Below, one piece after another: positions 25,974-34,393 of a stretch of 64,000 bases of DNA. Every line of letters begins with the position of its first letter. Positions within the stretch are counted from its first letter, which is position 1. Both the position numbers and the translations under genes were made by a program. The notes below the pieces were generated by a model. It searched no databases, was not told where the DNA came from, and worked only from the letters and a program-made list of their open reading frames with translations. The stretch is taken from assembly GCF_015477775.1 (NCBI RefSeq), contig NZ_JADLQO010000009.1, forward strand, positions 186,001-250,000, read 5' to 3'. Source of the stretch: Nocardia abscessus. GTDB lineage: Bacteria > Actinomycetota > Actinomycetes > Mycobacteriales > Mycobacteriaceae.

Positions 25974-26867
25974 TCAGCGCGCTTGCGCCCGCAATTGCCC
26001 TTCCGGAGGCAGTGTGGCGGTGAACGCTCTGATGTGCTCGGCGATGACCTCGGCGTGGTCCTCGAGTGCGAAGTGCCCGGTGTCGAGAATATGGATGTCA
26101 GCATCGGGCAGATCGCGGCGGTAGGGATGTGCGCCGGATTCCGGGAAGATGTCGTCGTTGCGGCCCCAGGTGATCAGGGTGGGCGGCCGGTGGCCGCGGA
26201 AGTAGTTGTGCCACTGCGGATACAGGTCGGGATTGGTGCGGTAGTCGTAGAGCAGGTCGAGCATGGCGTCCTTGTTGCCGGGGCGGGCGAGCAGGGCGCG
26301 TTGCAGCAGCCAATTGTCCGGGTCGATGCGGGTGGGATCGCCTACGCCATGGGTGTAGTTCCATTCCAGGGCGGCATCGGACATCCCGGCGTCCCGGATG
26401 GCGTCCCGGTTGCTGTCGCTGGGGTCGTTCCACAGCGTGCGAAGCGGCGACCAGAAGCTGTCGGGCAGTCCCTCATCGTAGGCGTTCGCGTTCTGCACAA
26501 CCAGGAACCGCACGCGTTCGGGGTGCCGGGTGGCGAGACGGAATCCGATGGGGCCGCCGAAGTCCTGCATGTAGAGCCCGTAGCGGTGCAGGCCGAGTGC
26601 CTCGGTGAACTGGACGATGATGTCGGTCAGATGGTCGAAGGTGTAGTCGAATTCGATGCGGTCGGGTGCGCCGCTGTGCCCGAATCCCGGGTAGTCGGGA
26701 GCAATGACGTGGAACCGGTCCGCGACGAGCTCGATCAAATGCCGGAACATGAACGACGAGGCCGGAAATCCGTGCAGCAGAAGAAAAGTGGGCTTGTCCG
26801 GGTCTCCTGCCTCACGGTAGAAGACCTCGACTCCATCGGTGACGATCGTGCGGTAGTGCGTGGTCAT
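25974..26867 (-). CDS. Alpha/beta hydrolase with aspartate nucleophile
   Basis: A 297-residue protein of the haloalkane dehalogenase / epoxide hydrolase branch. The oxyanion loop is LLHGFPASS (residues 31-39), and the nucleophile elbow YMQDFGGPIG puts D102 where serine hydrolases have Ser. The catalytic histidine is in LDTGHFALED and an acid in WGRNDDIFPE. AGGAA precedes ATG 26867. The family includes putative hydrolases annotated as haloalkane dehalogenases or fluoroacetate dehalogenase relatives. Without a structure the substrate remains open. Confidence 0.85.
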   Translation of the reverse strand: MTTHYRTIVTDGVEVFYREAGDPDKPTFLLLHGFPASSFMFRHLIELVADRFHVIAPDYPGFGHSGAPDRIEFDYTFDHLTDIIVQFTEALGLHRYGLYMQDFGGPIGFRLATRHPERVRFLVVQNANAYDEGLPDSFWSPLRTLWNDPSDSNRDAIRDAGMSDAALEWNYTHGVGDPTRIDPDNWLLQRALLARPGNKDAMLDLLYDYRTNPDLYPQWHNYFRGHRPPTLITWGRNDDIFPESGAHPYRRDLPDADIHILDTGHFALEDHAEVIAEHIRAFTATLPPEGQLRAQAR

Positions 26868-26986
26868 GAGATTCCTATCGGTAGTCGGCCTGGATGGACA
26901 GCGGCATCGGTTCGGGCCGGACGTGACCGGATGCCTGTCGGGGTTCGGCTCAGAGCCGATTTCGCGGGCCGGACTTGGACCGCATG

Positions 26987-28252
26987 TCAGTCGCAGGCCA
27001 CAACCGGGTGCGGTGGGGCCACACCGCCCGGGTCGGAAACGGAGGTCCGGCGGTGGCGCAGCCTGTCCACGGCCCAGACGGCAGAAGCCGATATGGACAG
27101 GGTTGCGCCGAGGGCGCAGACGGCATGCCACCCGGCGACGCTGTAGAGCGCGGTGGCGGCCACGGCTCCGCCGCCGGAGCCGAGTGAGTAATAGACCATG
27201 TAGCTGCCGATCAGGCGACTGCTCATGGCGGGGTCGATGTGCACGATCAGGTGCTGGTTGGTCACATGCAGCGCTTGCCCGGCCAGGTCGAAGACGATCA
27301 CCCCGACCACCAGCAGCACCAGGGAGTACGGCGTCGCCGCGATCGCCGCCCATGACAGTGCCAACAGGACGAGTGCGATCGCGCTGACTGTTTGCGCCCG
27401 GCCACGGTCGGCCAGTCGTCCCGCTCGGGTCGCACCCAGCGCACCGGCCGCGCCGGCGATCGCGAACATACCGATCTCGCCGGTGGACAGATGCCACGGC
27501 GCCGCCGCCAAAGGCAGTGCCATCGAACCCCATAGCGCACCGAACGCGGCGAACATCAGAAGTCCGATCAGGCCGCGTATGCGAAACACCGGCTCACGCA
27601 CGCTCAGGCGCACCACGGAACCGACCAGGTAGGCATACGAAACCCGTTCCCGCGCAACATGATCACGCGGCAGCAGACGCGCCAGCACCCCTGCTGAGCC
27701 CAGCATGAGCGCGGCCGACACCGCGAACACCGCCCGCCACCCCGCAACCTCGGCGATCAGACCGGATACGCTGCGGGCCAATAGGATACCGATCACCACC
27801 CCGCCGGTCACCGTACCCACGACCCGACCCCGTTGCTGTGGCGCACTCAGGGCCGCGCCGTAGGCGACGATGACCTGCACCACGACCGACGCCGACCCGA
27901 CCAGCGCACTCGCCGCGAAGAACCAGACCGCGTCCCGCGACACCGCGACACCTACGAGGCCGCAGGCGGCAGCCGAGGTGAGGCTCAGGATGAGGCGCCG
28001 TCGATCGACCAAGTCGCCCAGGGGCACGAGCAACACCAGACCGAGCAGGTAGCCCGCTTGGGTCAGGGTGGTCACCAGGCCGAGCTCGCCGGTCCCGACC
28101 CCGAGGTCCGCGCCGATCCGTTCCACCAGCGGTTGCGCGTAGTAGACATTGGCCACCGACGTTCCACAGGCCACCGCGAGCACTGTCGCCAGACGCGTGC
28201 CGATCTCGCTCGACCCCACTGTGCCCGTATCGGCGCCGACGCTCGGACTCAT
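26987..28252 (-). CDS. MFS transporter
   Basis: A 421-residue major facilitator protein with 12 hydrophobic segments. ANVYYAQPLVERIGADLG at the first segment and PLGDLVDRRRL at the loop 2-3 motif are typical of drug-proton antiporters of the DHA1 type. The RAGRLADRGRAQTV segment is the matching loop in the second half. ATG 28252 has AAGGAGTG upstream. It is divergent from the HxlR gene, and a perfect 15-bp inverted repeat lies between, so HxlR very likely represses or induces it. The exported compound is unknown. Confidence 0.9.
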   Translation of the reverse strand: MSPSVGADTGTVGSSEIGTRLATVLAVACGTSVANVYYAQPLVERIGADLGVGTGELGLVTTLTQAGYLLGLVLLVPLGDLVDRRRLILSLTSAAACGLVGVAVSRDAVWFFAASALVGSASVVVQVIVAYGAALSAPQQRGRVVGTVTGGVVIGILLARSVSGLIAEVAGWRAVFAVSAALMLGSAGVLARLLPRDHVARERVSYAYLVGSVVRLSVREPVFRIRGLIGLLMFAAFGALWGSMALPLAAAPWHLSTGEIGMFAIAGAAGALGATRAGRLADRGRAQTVSAIALVLLALSWAAIAATPYSLVLLVVGVIVFDLAGQALHVTNQHLIVHIDPAMSSRLIGSYMVYYSLGSGGGAVAATALYSVAGWHAVCALGATLSISASAVWAVDRLRHRRTSVSDPGGVAPPHPVVACD

Positions 28253-28288
28253 CGCACTCCTTCACCTGCGGTCCGCGGCGACTCGCCA

Positions 28289-28323
28289 CGACATCATGGT
28301 TTTGATTTAAAACCATGATGTCG
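28289..28323. promoter_or_regulatory. Perfect 15-bp inverted repeat, likely HxlR operator
   Basis: CGACATCATGGTTTT (28289-28303) and its exact reverse complement (28309-28323) are separated by GATTT. It lies 37 bases before the MFS start and 68 bases before the HxlR start, in a locally AT-rich stretch. The position, symmetry and lack of a nearby gene end argue for a regulator site over a terminator. Binding by the adjacent HxlR dimer is inferred. Confidence 0.7.
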
Positions 28324-28390
28324 GGGTTGGTAGTTTTATGCAACTATGGATTCCAGAGCCGAACGTGGCGGATAGAAGTCAGGAGACGGC

Positions 28391-28870
28391 ATGAGCGACA
28401 CCGGGGCGCGCGAGCGGGTTTGGACCGATCCGCCGTGCCCGGTCGCGCGGACGATCGATCTGATCGGCGACAAGTGGTCGCTGCTGATCATTCGCGACGC
28501 CTTCGACGGCGTCACTCGGTTCGGTCAGTTCCACCGCAGCCTGGGCGTGGCCAAGAACATCCTCAGCGACCGGTTGCGCAACCTTGTCGAGATCGGTGTA
28601 CTTCGCGTCGAACCAGCCTCCGACGGCAGCAGATTCCAGGAATACGCACTCACCGAGGCAGGGCGGGAACTCTTCGATCTCGTCGTGAGCCTGCGCCAGT
28701 GGGGCCAAGGCCACGCTTTCTCCCCCGGGGAGCCCCATTCCCAACTGGTGGATGCCACCACGGATCTGCCCGTGCCCGAACTGACCTACACGACCCCCGA
28801 CGGCAGGGTCATCCAGGCCGACGAAACTCGAGTACGCAAAGTTGGCGAGCCCCGCCCGGCCGACAGATGA
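28391..28870 (+). CDS. HxlR-family transcriptional regulator
   Basis: A 159-residue winged-helix protein. The HxlR signature CPVARTIDLIGDKWSLLIIR is followed by TRFGQFHRSLGVAKNILSDRL and the wing YALTEAGREL. The N-terminal cysteine (C16) is conserved in redox- and aldehyde-sensing members. CAGGAGAC precedes ATG 28391. It is divergent from the MFS gene, with the 15-bp inverted repeat between them, so autoregulation and control of the exporter are likely. Confidence 0.92.
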   Translation: MSDTGARERVWTDPPCPVARTIDLIGDKWSLLIIRDAFDGVTRFGQFHRSLGVAKNILSDRLRNLVEIGVLRVEPASDGSRFQEYALTEAGRELFDLVVSLRQWGQGHAFSPGEPHSQLVDATTDLPVPELTYTTPDGRVIQADETRVRKVGEPRPADR

Positions 28871-28987
28871 CCGTCGTGCCGAACAGGCTTTCCGTCATCA
28901 GGGCAAGCCATGCGGTGAGACAACGCGCTGAGCGCCACGGCGGTCAGCGCGAGGACACCCGTGAGCAAGGGCACGGAGATCCGCAGG

Positions 28988-29749
28988 TCATTCGGCCGGC
29001 ACGCTATCCGGCGCCACCGAGGAGCGCATCGCGGCCACTTCGGCGCGCAGAGCTTTGATCTCGGCGACGAGTTCGGTGATCTCCCGGTCGGTATGCTCCA
29101 CGTTCGCCTCGACACTCTTCAGCTGATCCATCACCCAACTGGTGGTGGTGCCGATCGCGAAACTGATCAGGCCGATGCCCAAGGTCATCAGGATCAACGA
29201 GATCAGACGACCTTCGGTCGTCACCGGATACACATCGCCGTAGCCGACGGTGGTCACCGACACCATCGACCACCACAGCGCGTCACCGAAATTGTGGATC
29301 TTGCTGTCGGCCGCCCCGTACTCGGCGTCGAAGAAGGCCAGACTGCACAGCAGCAACAGGAGTATCGAACTGGCCCCGACGAACACCGCGAGCCTGGCTC
29401 TGGTCGTCGTGTTCCGGTTCAACGTGCCGATCACAAGCATGGCGGCCCGCAGCAGCCGCAGCGGGCGAAGCGGCGGCAGCGCCACGATCAACAGGTCGAC
29501 CGGGTGGGTGCGCAGGAACCGCAACCGGTTCCCGGACAGCCACAACCGCACCGCGAAATCCAGCGCGAACGCCGCCCAGATCAGCACGTCGACCCGGGTG
29601 AGCCAGGCGTCGAGACGAGGTGAGGCCCCGGTGTCGAGCACCTGCCAGGCGTAGACGCCGAGGAACGCGACGGCCAGCACCATCAGGGGAATGCCGGTCG
29701 TCCGCTCCCAGGACTGTCTGCGGGTGAACTCGGAATGTGTTTCGGGCAT
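28988..29749 (-). CDS. Voltage-gated potassium-channel-like ion channel
   Basis: A 253-residue membrane protein of the ion_trans family. Segments S1-S4 cover about residues 18-120, with an arginine-bearing S4 near PLRPLRLLRAAM. The pore has the potassium filter TVGYGD near residue 167, between S5 and S6. The C-terminus (about 205-240) is a heptad-rich coiled coil (REITELVAEIKALRAEVAAM) suited to tetramer assembly. ATG 29749 is chosen because GTG 29788 would add 13 polar residues. It conducts potassium across the cytoplasmic membrane. Confidence 0.9.
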   Translation of the reverse strand: MPETHSEFTRRQSWERTTGIPLMVLAVAFLGVYAWQVLDTGASPRLDAWLTRVDVLIWAAFALDFAVRLWLSGNRLRFLRTHPVDLLIVALPPLRPLRLLRAAMLVIGTLNRNTTTRARLAVFVGASSILLLLLCSLAFFDAEYGAADSKIHNFGDALWWSMVSVTTVGYGDVYPVTTEGRLISLILMTLGIGLISFAIGTTTSWVMDQLKSVEANVEHTDREITELVAEIKALRAEVAAMRSSVAPDSVPAE

Positions 29750-29936
29750 CGAACTACCTGTGTCGCTCAGCTGCGGTGTCGGCGACACCGCGAGTTCGGC
29801 CGCTGAGGCTCCCGAAAGAGACCGGCCGTTCTCCGCAGATTCTCACACGGAATCGAAGGCGCCATGCCGATCCATGTCGCATTCCGGCGAGGCACACCTG
29901 CCGCCGGCAGCGGCTGCTGTCTACGATGACGGCGTC

Positions 29937-31004
29937 TCAGCTGGTGACGGCGTCGTAGGCGGCCATCAGGATGCCGAGGGCCCGGGCATTGTCGTCGCTC
30001 CACAACACCTGGTTCATCACATAGGAGACCGTCATCCGATGCTCCATATCGACAAGCACCAGGGATCCGCCCCACCCGCCCCACGAGCAGGTGCGCCCCT
30101 CGAGCCGGTAGCCGAGGCCCCATCGGATCGGCTGTGCCAGGATTCGGTCCTCGCCCCGGAACTGTTCGTCGAACACGCGCTCGCAACCGGTCCTGGACAG
30201 CAGGCGGACACCGCGGATGCCGCCGCCGCAGGCCAGGATCGACTGGATCGCGGCGACCGAGCGTGCGTTGCCGTGCCCGTTGATCGCCGGGATCTCCGCG
30301 CGCCGCCACGCGAGGGTGTTGGCGTCGGACACCCCGACCGGGAATCCCTCAGGGCGGTCCCCAGCGGGATCGGGGATGAGCGTGGCGACCCGATGGTCGT
30401 GCTCTGGGGCGAGCCCGATATGGAAATCCGCACCGAGCGGGGCGGCCACCTCCTCGGCGAAATAGGCGCCCACGCTGCGTCCGGTCACCCGGGCGATGAC
30501 CTCGCCGATGAGGAAACCGTAGGTGATCGAGTGATATCCGGCCGCGGCGCCCGGCTCCCATTCCGCGGACTGCCCGGCCAGGCGCGCGGTGACGGTCGGC
30601 CAGGAATACAGGTCGGTGGCGGTGATCGGGTCGTTCCACACCGGCAGGCCCGCTGTGTGGCCGAGCAGGTGCCGCACCAGCACGTCCTGTTTGCCGCCCG
30701 CCGCGAACTCCGGCCAATATCCGGCGACCGGCGCGTTCAGATCGAGTTCGCCACGGTCGGCCAAGATGAGCGCGCACAACGCCACCATCGTCTTGGTCGT
30801 CGAAAAGACGTTGACGATGGTGTCCTCCTCCCACGCGGCACTGCGATCGGCGTCGACGTAGCCACCCCAGATGTCGACTACCGGTTCACCGTCGATGAAC
30901 ACCGCGGCCGACGCTCCGACGTCATCGACGTCCAGCGAGGCCGCGAGCGCCTCGGCGACACCGGCGAATCGCGCGTCGTATGAACCCCGCACTTCCGTAG
31001 TCAC
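29937..31004 (-). CDS. Beta-lactamase-fold serine hydrolase (EstB-like)
   Basis: A 355-residue class C beta-lactamase-like esterase. The SxxK motif is S68-TT-K71 in VFSTTKTM, a YxS-like element is GYHSITYG near residue 178, and the third motif region reads WGGWGGS near residue 315. No signal peptide is present, so it acts in the cytosol, unlike true beta-lactamases. Start GTG 31004. Family members cleave esters or small amides. The substrate is unknown. Confidence 0.87.
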   Translation of the reverse strand: MTTEVRGSYDARFAGVAEALAASLDVDDVGASAAVFIDGEPVVDIWGGYVDADRSAAWEEDTIVNVFSTTKTMVALCALILADRGELDLNAPVAGYWPEFAAGGKQDVLVRHLLGHTAGLPVWNDPITATDLYSWPTVTARLAGQSAEWEPGAAAGYHSITYGFLIGEVIARVTGRSVGAYFAEEVAAPLGADFHIGLAPEHDHRVATLIPDPAGDRPEGFPVGVSDANTLAWRRAEIPAINGHGNARSVAAIQSILACGGGIRGVRLLSRTGCERVFDEQFRGEDRILAQPIRWGLGYRLEGRTCSWGGWGGSLVLVDMEHRMTVSYVMNQVLWSDDNARALGILMAAYDAVTS

Positions 31005-31242
31005 GTGCGCACTCTAGACCGCGCTTTCATAAGCGAACGAATGATTTTCACTGACCGCGACGCCCCCGGCCGCGCGATTCGCCAACGGACCGAGCTCGCA
31101 GGGCGTCGCCGGTGAAGTTTTTTCCACTGCGGCTGAGCTGGGAGTTCGGTGAGTGGCTGAGGGCGCCGGTGAGAACAAGACTGTTTGTTCGTGAATTGTC
31201 TCGGCATCCTGGCACAGCGATCCAGGGAAGGGAGATCCACCG

Positions 31243-32577
31243 ATGACGAATCCGTCGAACGCCGCTGTGCCACTGCATCTGGCCGGGAACAACGCGCCGG
31301 TCACCGAGGAATTCACCGTGGAACCGACAGAGGTGATCGGAGAGATACCCGCGGACCTGAACGGAATGTTCGTGCGCAACGGTCCCAACCCGCGTACCGG
31401 TTGGTCACCGCACTACTTCGCCGGAGACGGCATGGTCCACGCGGTCGCTCTGGCAGAAGGCCGGGCGCGCTGGTATCGCAATCGCTACGTGCGTACCCCG
31501 CTCTATCGCCACCCCGGCCGCTCGCGTTTCGAGCTCGGTTTCGACCCCGCGACCGCGACGATGGATTACCGGGTCACCACCGCCAACACCCACGTGATCG
31601 CCCATGCGGGCCGACTTCTGGCCCTCGAGGAAGGCGGCTTCCCTTACCACCTCACCGCGGAGCTGGAGACCGTGGGACCGTTCACCTTCGGCGGCGCGCT
31701 GCGAACGCCGATGACCGCGCACCCCAAGATCTGTCCCGAATCCGGCGAGTTGCTCTTCTTCGGGTACCGGCTGAGCCCTCCGTATCTGACCTACCACCGA
31801 GCTTCATCCTCCGGCGAGCTGCTCCAGACGCAACCGATCGAGATTCCGCGAGCCACGATGATGCACGACTTCGCCGTGACCCGGCGCCACGTGGTCTTCA
31901 TGGACCTGCCGGTGGTGTTCGACCAGGCCGCCACCGGGTGGCGCTGGGACGACGGACATCACGCCCGGTTCGGGGTCATGGCCCGCACGGGTGGCCCGGT
32001 CCGCTGGTTCGACATCGAACCCTGCTATGTGTGGCACACCCTCAACGCCTTCGAGACCGACGGCATCATCATCCTCACCGGTACGCGGGTGCCCGTTCTG
32101 TGGCGGACCGGTACCGACGACATCGGCGGCGGGCTACCGCGCTTGCACCAGTGGCGCCTGAAGCTTGCCGAGGGAACCGTCACCGAACAGCAGGTCGACG
32201 ACGCGGTGGTCGAGTACCCGCGCGTCGCCGACACCGCGGTCGGGCACCGCCACCGCTTCGGTTACCTGACCAGCTTCGCGCTCGAAGCCGAACCGCACCA
32301 CTCCAGCATCTACCGCTACGACTTCGCCGACGGCGCTTCCCGGCACACCCATCGACTGCCCGAAGGGCACACCTGCGGCGAGGCCGTGTTCGTCCCGCGC
32401 CACCAGGCGACGGACGAGGACGACGGATACCTGATGAGCTTCGCCCACAACCGCATTCGCGGAAACGGCTACCTCCTGATCCTCGACGCCGCCGACCTCG
32501 ACAGCCCGCCCGTCGCCGAAGTCCACCTGCCCGTCCGAGTCCCCACCGGATTCCACGGCAGTTGGATCTCCACATGA
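31243..32577 (+). CDS. Carotenoid oxygenase (RPE65/CCD family)
   Basis: A 444-residue seven-bladed propeller enzyme. All four iron ligands are readable: H160 in MTAHPK, H208 in MMHDFAV, H265 in VWHTLNAF and H438 in GFHGSW near the C-terminus. FVRNGPNPRTGWSPHYFAGDGMVH is the conserved N-terminal signature, given here as FVRNGPNP and FAGDGMVH. GGGAGA precedes ATG 31243. The enzymes split carotenoid or stilbene double bonds with O2 and Fe(II). It overlaps a broken membrane protein gene by ATGA, so it once headed an operon. Confidence 0.93.
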   Translation: MTNPSNAAVPLHLAGNNAPVTEEFTVEPTEVIGEIPADLNGMFVRNGPNPRTGWSPHYFAGDGMVHAVALAEGRARWYRNRYVRTPLYRHPGRSRFELGFDPATATMDYRVTTANTHVIAHAGRLLALEEGGFPYHLTAELETVGPFTFGGALRTPMTAHPKICPESGELLFFGYRLSPPYLTYHRASSSGELLQTQPIEIPRATMMHDFAVTRRHVVFMDLPVVFDQAATGWRWDDGHHARFGVMARTGGPVRWFDIEPCYVWHTLNAFETDGIIILTGTRVPVLWRTGTDDIGGGLPRLHQWRLKLAEGTVTEQQVDDAVVEYPRVADTAVGHRHRFGYLTSFALEAEPHHSSIYRYDFADGASRHTHRLPEGHTCGEAVFVPRHQATDEDDGYLMSFAHNRIRGNGYLLILDAADLDSPPVAEVHLPVRVPTGFHGSWIST

Positions 32578-32903
32578 TTCTCCAGGATGCGAGTCAGTTC
32601 AAGTGGTATGTCATCCCGCTGCTGCTGCTCGTCATCTACATCTATGCCGTCGAAGTCGAAAGGCGAAACTGGGACATCCTGTTCGCTGGGCTCGCACTGT
32701 GGGGCGTCGTGGACGTTCGTCCCTACCGATCAGCCCCTGATCGGGGCGATGCTGGAGAACTCGCCGACCAACCGTTCACTCGACGCGCTAGCGGCCCCGT
32801 CGCCGTACGACTACGAGGGCGTCTCGCCCCGGGGATGGAGTGCGCAGGTGCACACCTTCGACGTGGCCGTGACACCCACTCCACTCCGGGTCGAGTTCAG
32901 TGA
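32574..32903 (+). pseudogene. Truncated membrane protein gene
   Basis: Starts at ATG 32574, overlapping the stop of the carotenoid oxygenase gene. The first 45 residues form one membrane segment (WYVIPLLLLVIYIYAVEV), then ERRNWDILFAGLALWG. From about 32710 this frame turns into arginine-rich sequence of the kind seen in non-coding frames, while frame +1 becomes protein-like. An internal deletion or frameshift has cut the gene. The parent family is not recognised. Confidence 0.55.
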
Positions 32904-33172
32904 CGGCAACCGGCTGGACCTGGTTCTGCACACTGTCGACGGGTTGCGCCAGACGCCGCAGCAACCGGGAATCACCGGTCAGCCGCGGCACTTCGACGGG
33001 AACCATCGAACTGCCGTCGGAGCTGTTGACGGGCCTGGACGCGCAGCCCGCGACCGTGCGCGACTTCGTTCGAAGCGCGTTGGGCGGCGATCGTTTCACC
33101 GACACCCCGGTCGATGTCACCGACGCCCGGTTCCACATCGGCCTGTGGGGTCTGACCCTGAACCGATCCTGA
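32707..33172 (+). pseudogene. Frameshifted remnant of an unrecognised gene
   Basis: Protein-like sequence runs in one frame from about 32707 (FVPTDQPLIGAMLENSPTNR, SLDALAAPSPYDYEGVSPRG, FSDGNRLDLVLHTVDG) to about 32998. It then continues in the next frame (TIELPSELLTGLDAQP, FVRSALGGDRFTDTP, ARFHIGLWGLTLNRS) to a TGA at 33170. A single-base change near GACGGGAACC (32997) explains the break. I do not recognise the family. It may be a sequencing error rather than decay. Confidence 0.55.
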
Positions 33173-33181
33173 TCCGAGCGC

Positions 33182-34045
33182 TCAGGAGCGGCCGGGCCGG
33201 GGCAGGGTAGTGATCGCCGCGGCCTTCCTGGTCAGATGCCGTCCGATGGCCTCGATGCGTTCGGAGGCGAGCTCGATGAGAGGATGCACCGCTATCAGCA
33301 GTGCGACATGACCACGTGGATCCAGCACCGGCGCCGTGATCGCGGCGACCGGGCCGGACGTGGCGTCGGGGAATCCGATCGTGGTGAATTCCGCTCGGAG
33401 TTGATCGAGGGTCTCGCGGATGTTCGGCGGGAGGGCGATGGCGCCGGTGTCGAGGGTGCCCAGCAAGCTCGCGGCCTGGCCCAGCGCGGGTGAGGTGCGA
33501 TCCACGTCGAATCCGCGGTCACGAACCGCGGCCAGCCCTTCGGCCAGTCGTTTCGAAGTCTGTGTGCCGGCGGGCGCGGTCCGCTGGATCCAGGCGCGGC
33601 GTCCCTCCTCGGTATCCCAGGCCGCGAAGGCGGCGCCGAACGGGGGAGCGTACGGGATGCGATCACCCGGCCACAGTCGCTCGCCGCCTTCGAACGCCGT
33701 GATCACCAAGGAGTCGTCGGTGAGTTTCTCGGTAACCGAGGCGGCATAGCCGAACTCGGCGGCGAGTTCGACCGAGGCCGCCCGGGCGGCCTCGACGAAC
33801 GGGCGAGTGTTGACCGCCGCGGCCACCGGCGTCAGACCGGGACCGAGAGCGAAGGTCTTACCGGCCGGATCCCGACTGACCCAGCCCCGATCACACAGAG
33901 TCTTCAGAATCGCGTGCGTGGTGGCCTGCGTCAGGTCCAGCTCGCGGGCGATGTCGCTGTAACGCAGCCGCTCACTGCCGGGGCGGGACAGCAGCTCGAC
34001 GATATCGACGACCCGTGCTGTCGGCGCCGACACCGCACCCCGCAT
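33182..34045 (-). CDS. IclR-family transcriptional regulator
   Basis: A 287-residue IclR protein. The N-terminal winged helix is VVDIVELLSRPGSERLRYSD followed by ARELDLTQATTHAILKTLCD. The ligand domain spans about residues 85-280, with LVITAFEGGERLWPGDRIPY and PVAAITAPVLDPRG. AAGGGAG precedes ATG 34045. It is divergent from the type III polyketide synthase gene, and a near-perfect 22-bp palindrome lies 70 bases upstream, so it probably controls that gene and itself. Confidence 0.88.
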   Translation of the reverse strand: MRGAVSAPTARVVDIVELLSRPGSERLRYSDIARELDLTQATTHAILKTLCDRGWVSRDPAGKTFALGPGLTPVAAAVNTRPFVEAARAASVELAAEFGYAASVTEKLTDDSLVITAFEGGERLWPGDRIPYAPPFGAAFAAWDTEEGRRAWIQRTAPAGTQTSKRLAEGLAAVRDRGFDVDRTSPALGQAASLLGTLDTGAIALPPNIRETLDQLRAEFTTIGFPDATSGPVAAITAPVLDPRGHVALLIAVHPLIELASERIEAIGRHLTRKAAAITTLPRPGRS

Positions 34046-34114
34046 TCTGGCTCCCTTCGCCCGCTGCTGCACCTTCAAGATCGCAGCACCTACAAGATCA
34101 GATTTCTTGATAGA

Positions 34115-34136
34115 ATAAATCGAATATTCGATTAAT
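34115..34136. promoter_or_regulatory. 22-bp palindrome in an AT-rich divergent region
   Basis: ATAAATCGAAT-ATTCGATTAAT is symmetric at 10 of 11 positions, with no spacer. It sits in the 348-base gap (34046-34393) between the IclR gene and the polyketide synthase gene, in a stretch much richer in A and T than its surroundings. IclR regulators bind palindromes of about this size, so it is a likely operator. Nothing else is recognised in the gap. Confidence 0.6.
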
Positions 34137-34393
34137 GCAAGAACGTTGGCCTCTCCGTTCGCGCCCATCTGGATCACCGAGATGGTGCGCCGGCAGCACG
34201 GCAGGTAGAAAGGTTCGCGCCGAGGAACACCGTCCCCGGCGGGGCTCGACCGCGGGCGCTTGCATCGCACTCTGAGCAACGTCGGACGTGGGGGTGGGGT
34301 ATCCACACCCCTTGGGTGTCTATTTGCCATGCGTTTGCTACATGACGATTGGAGTGCCCATCCCCGATCGCTCCGGCGAGGAAGAACGAGCTC

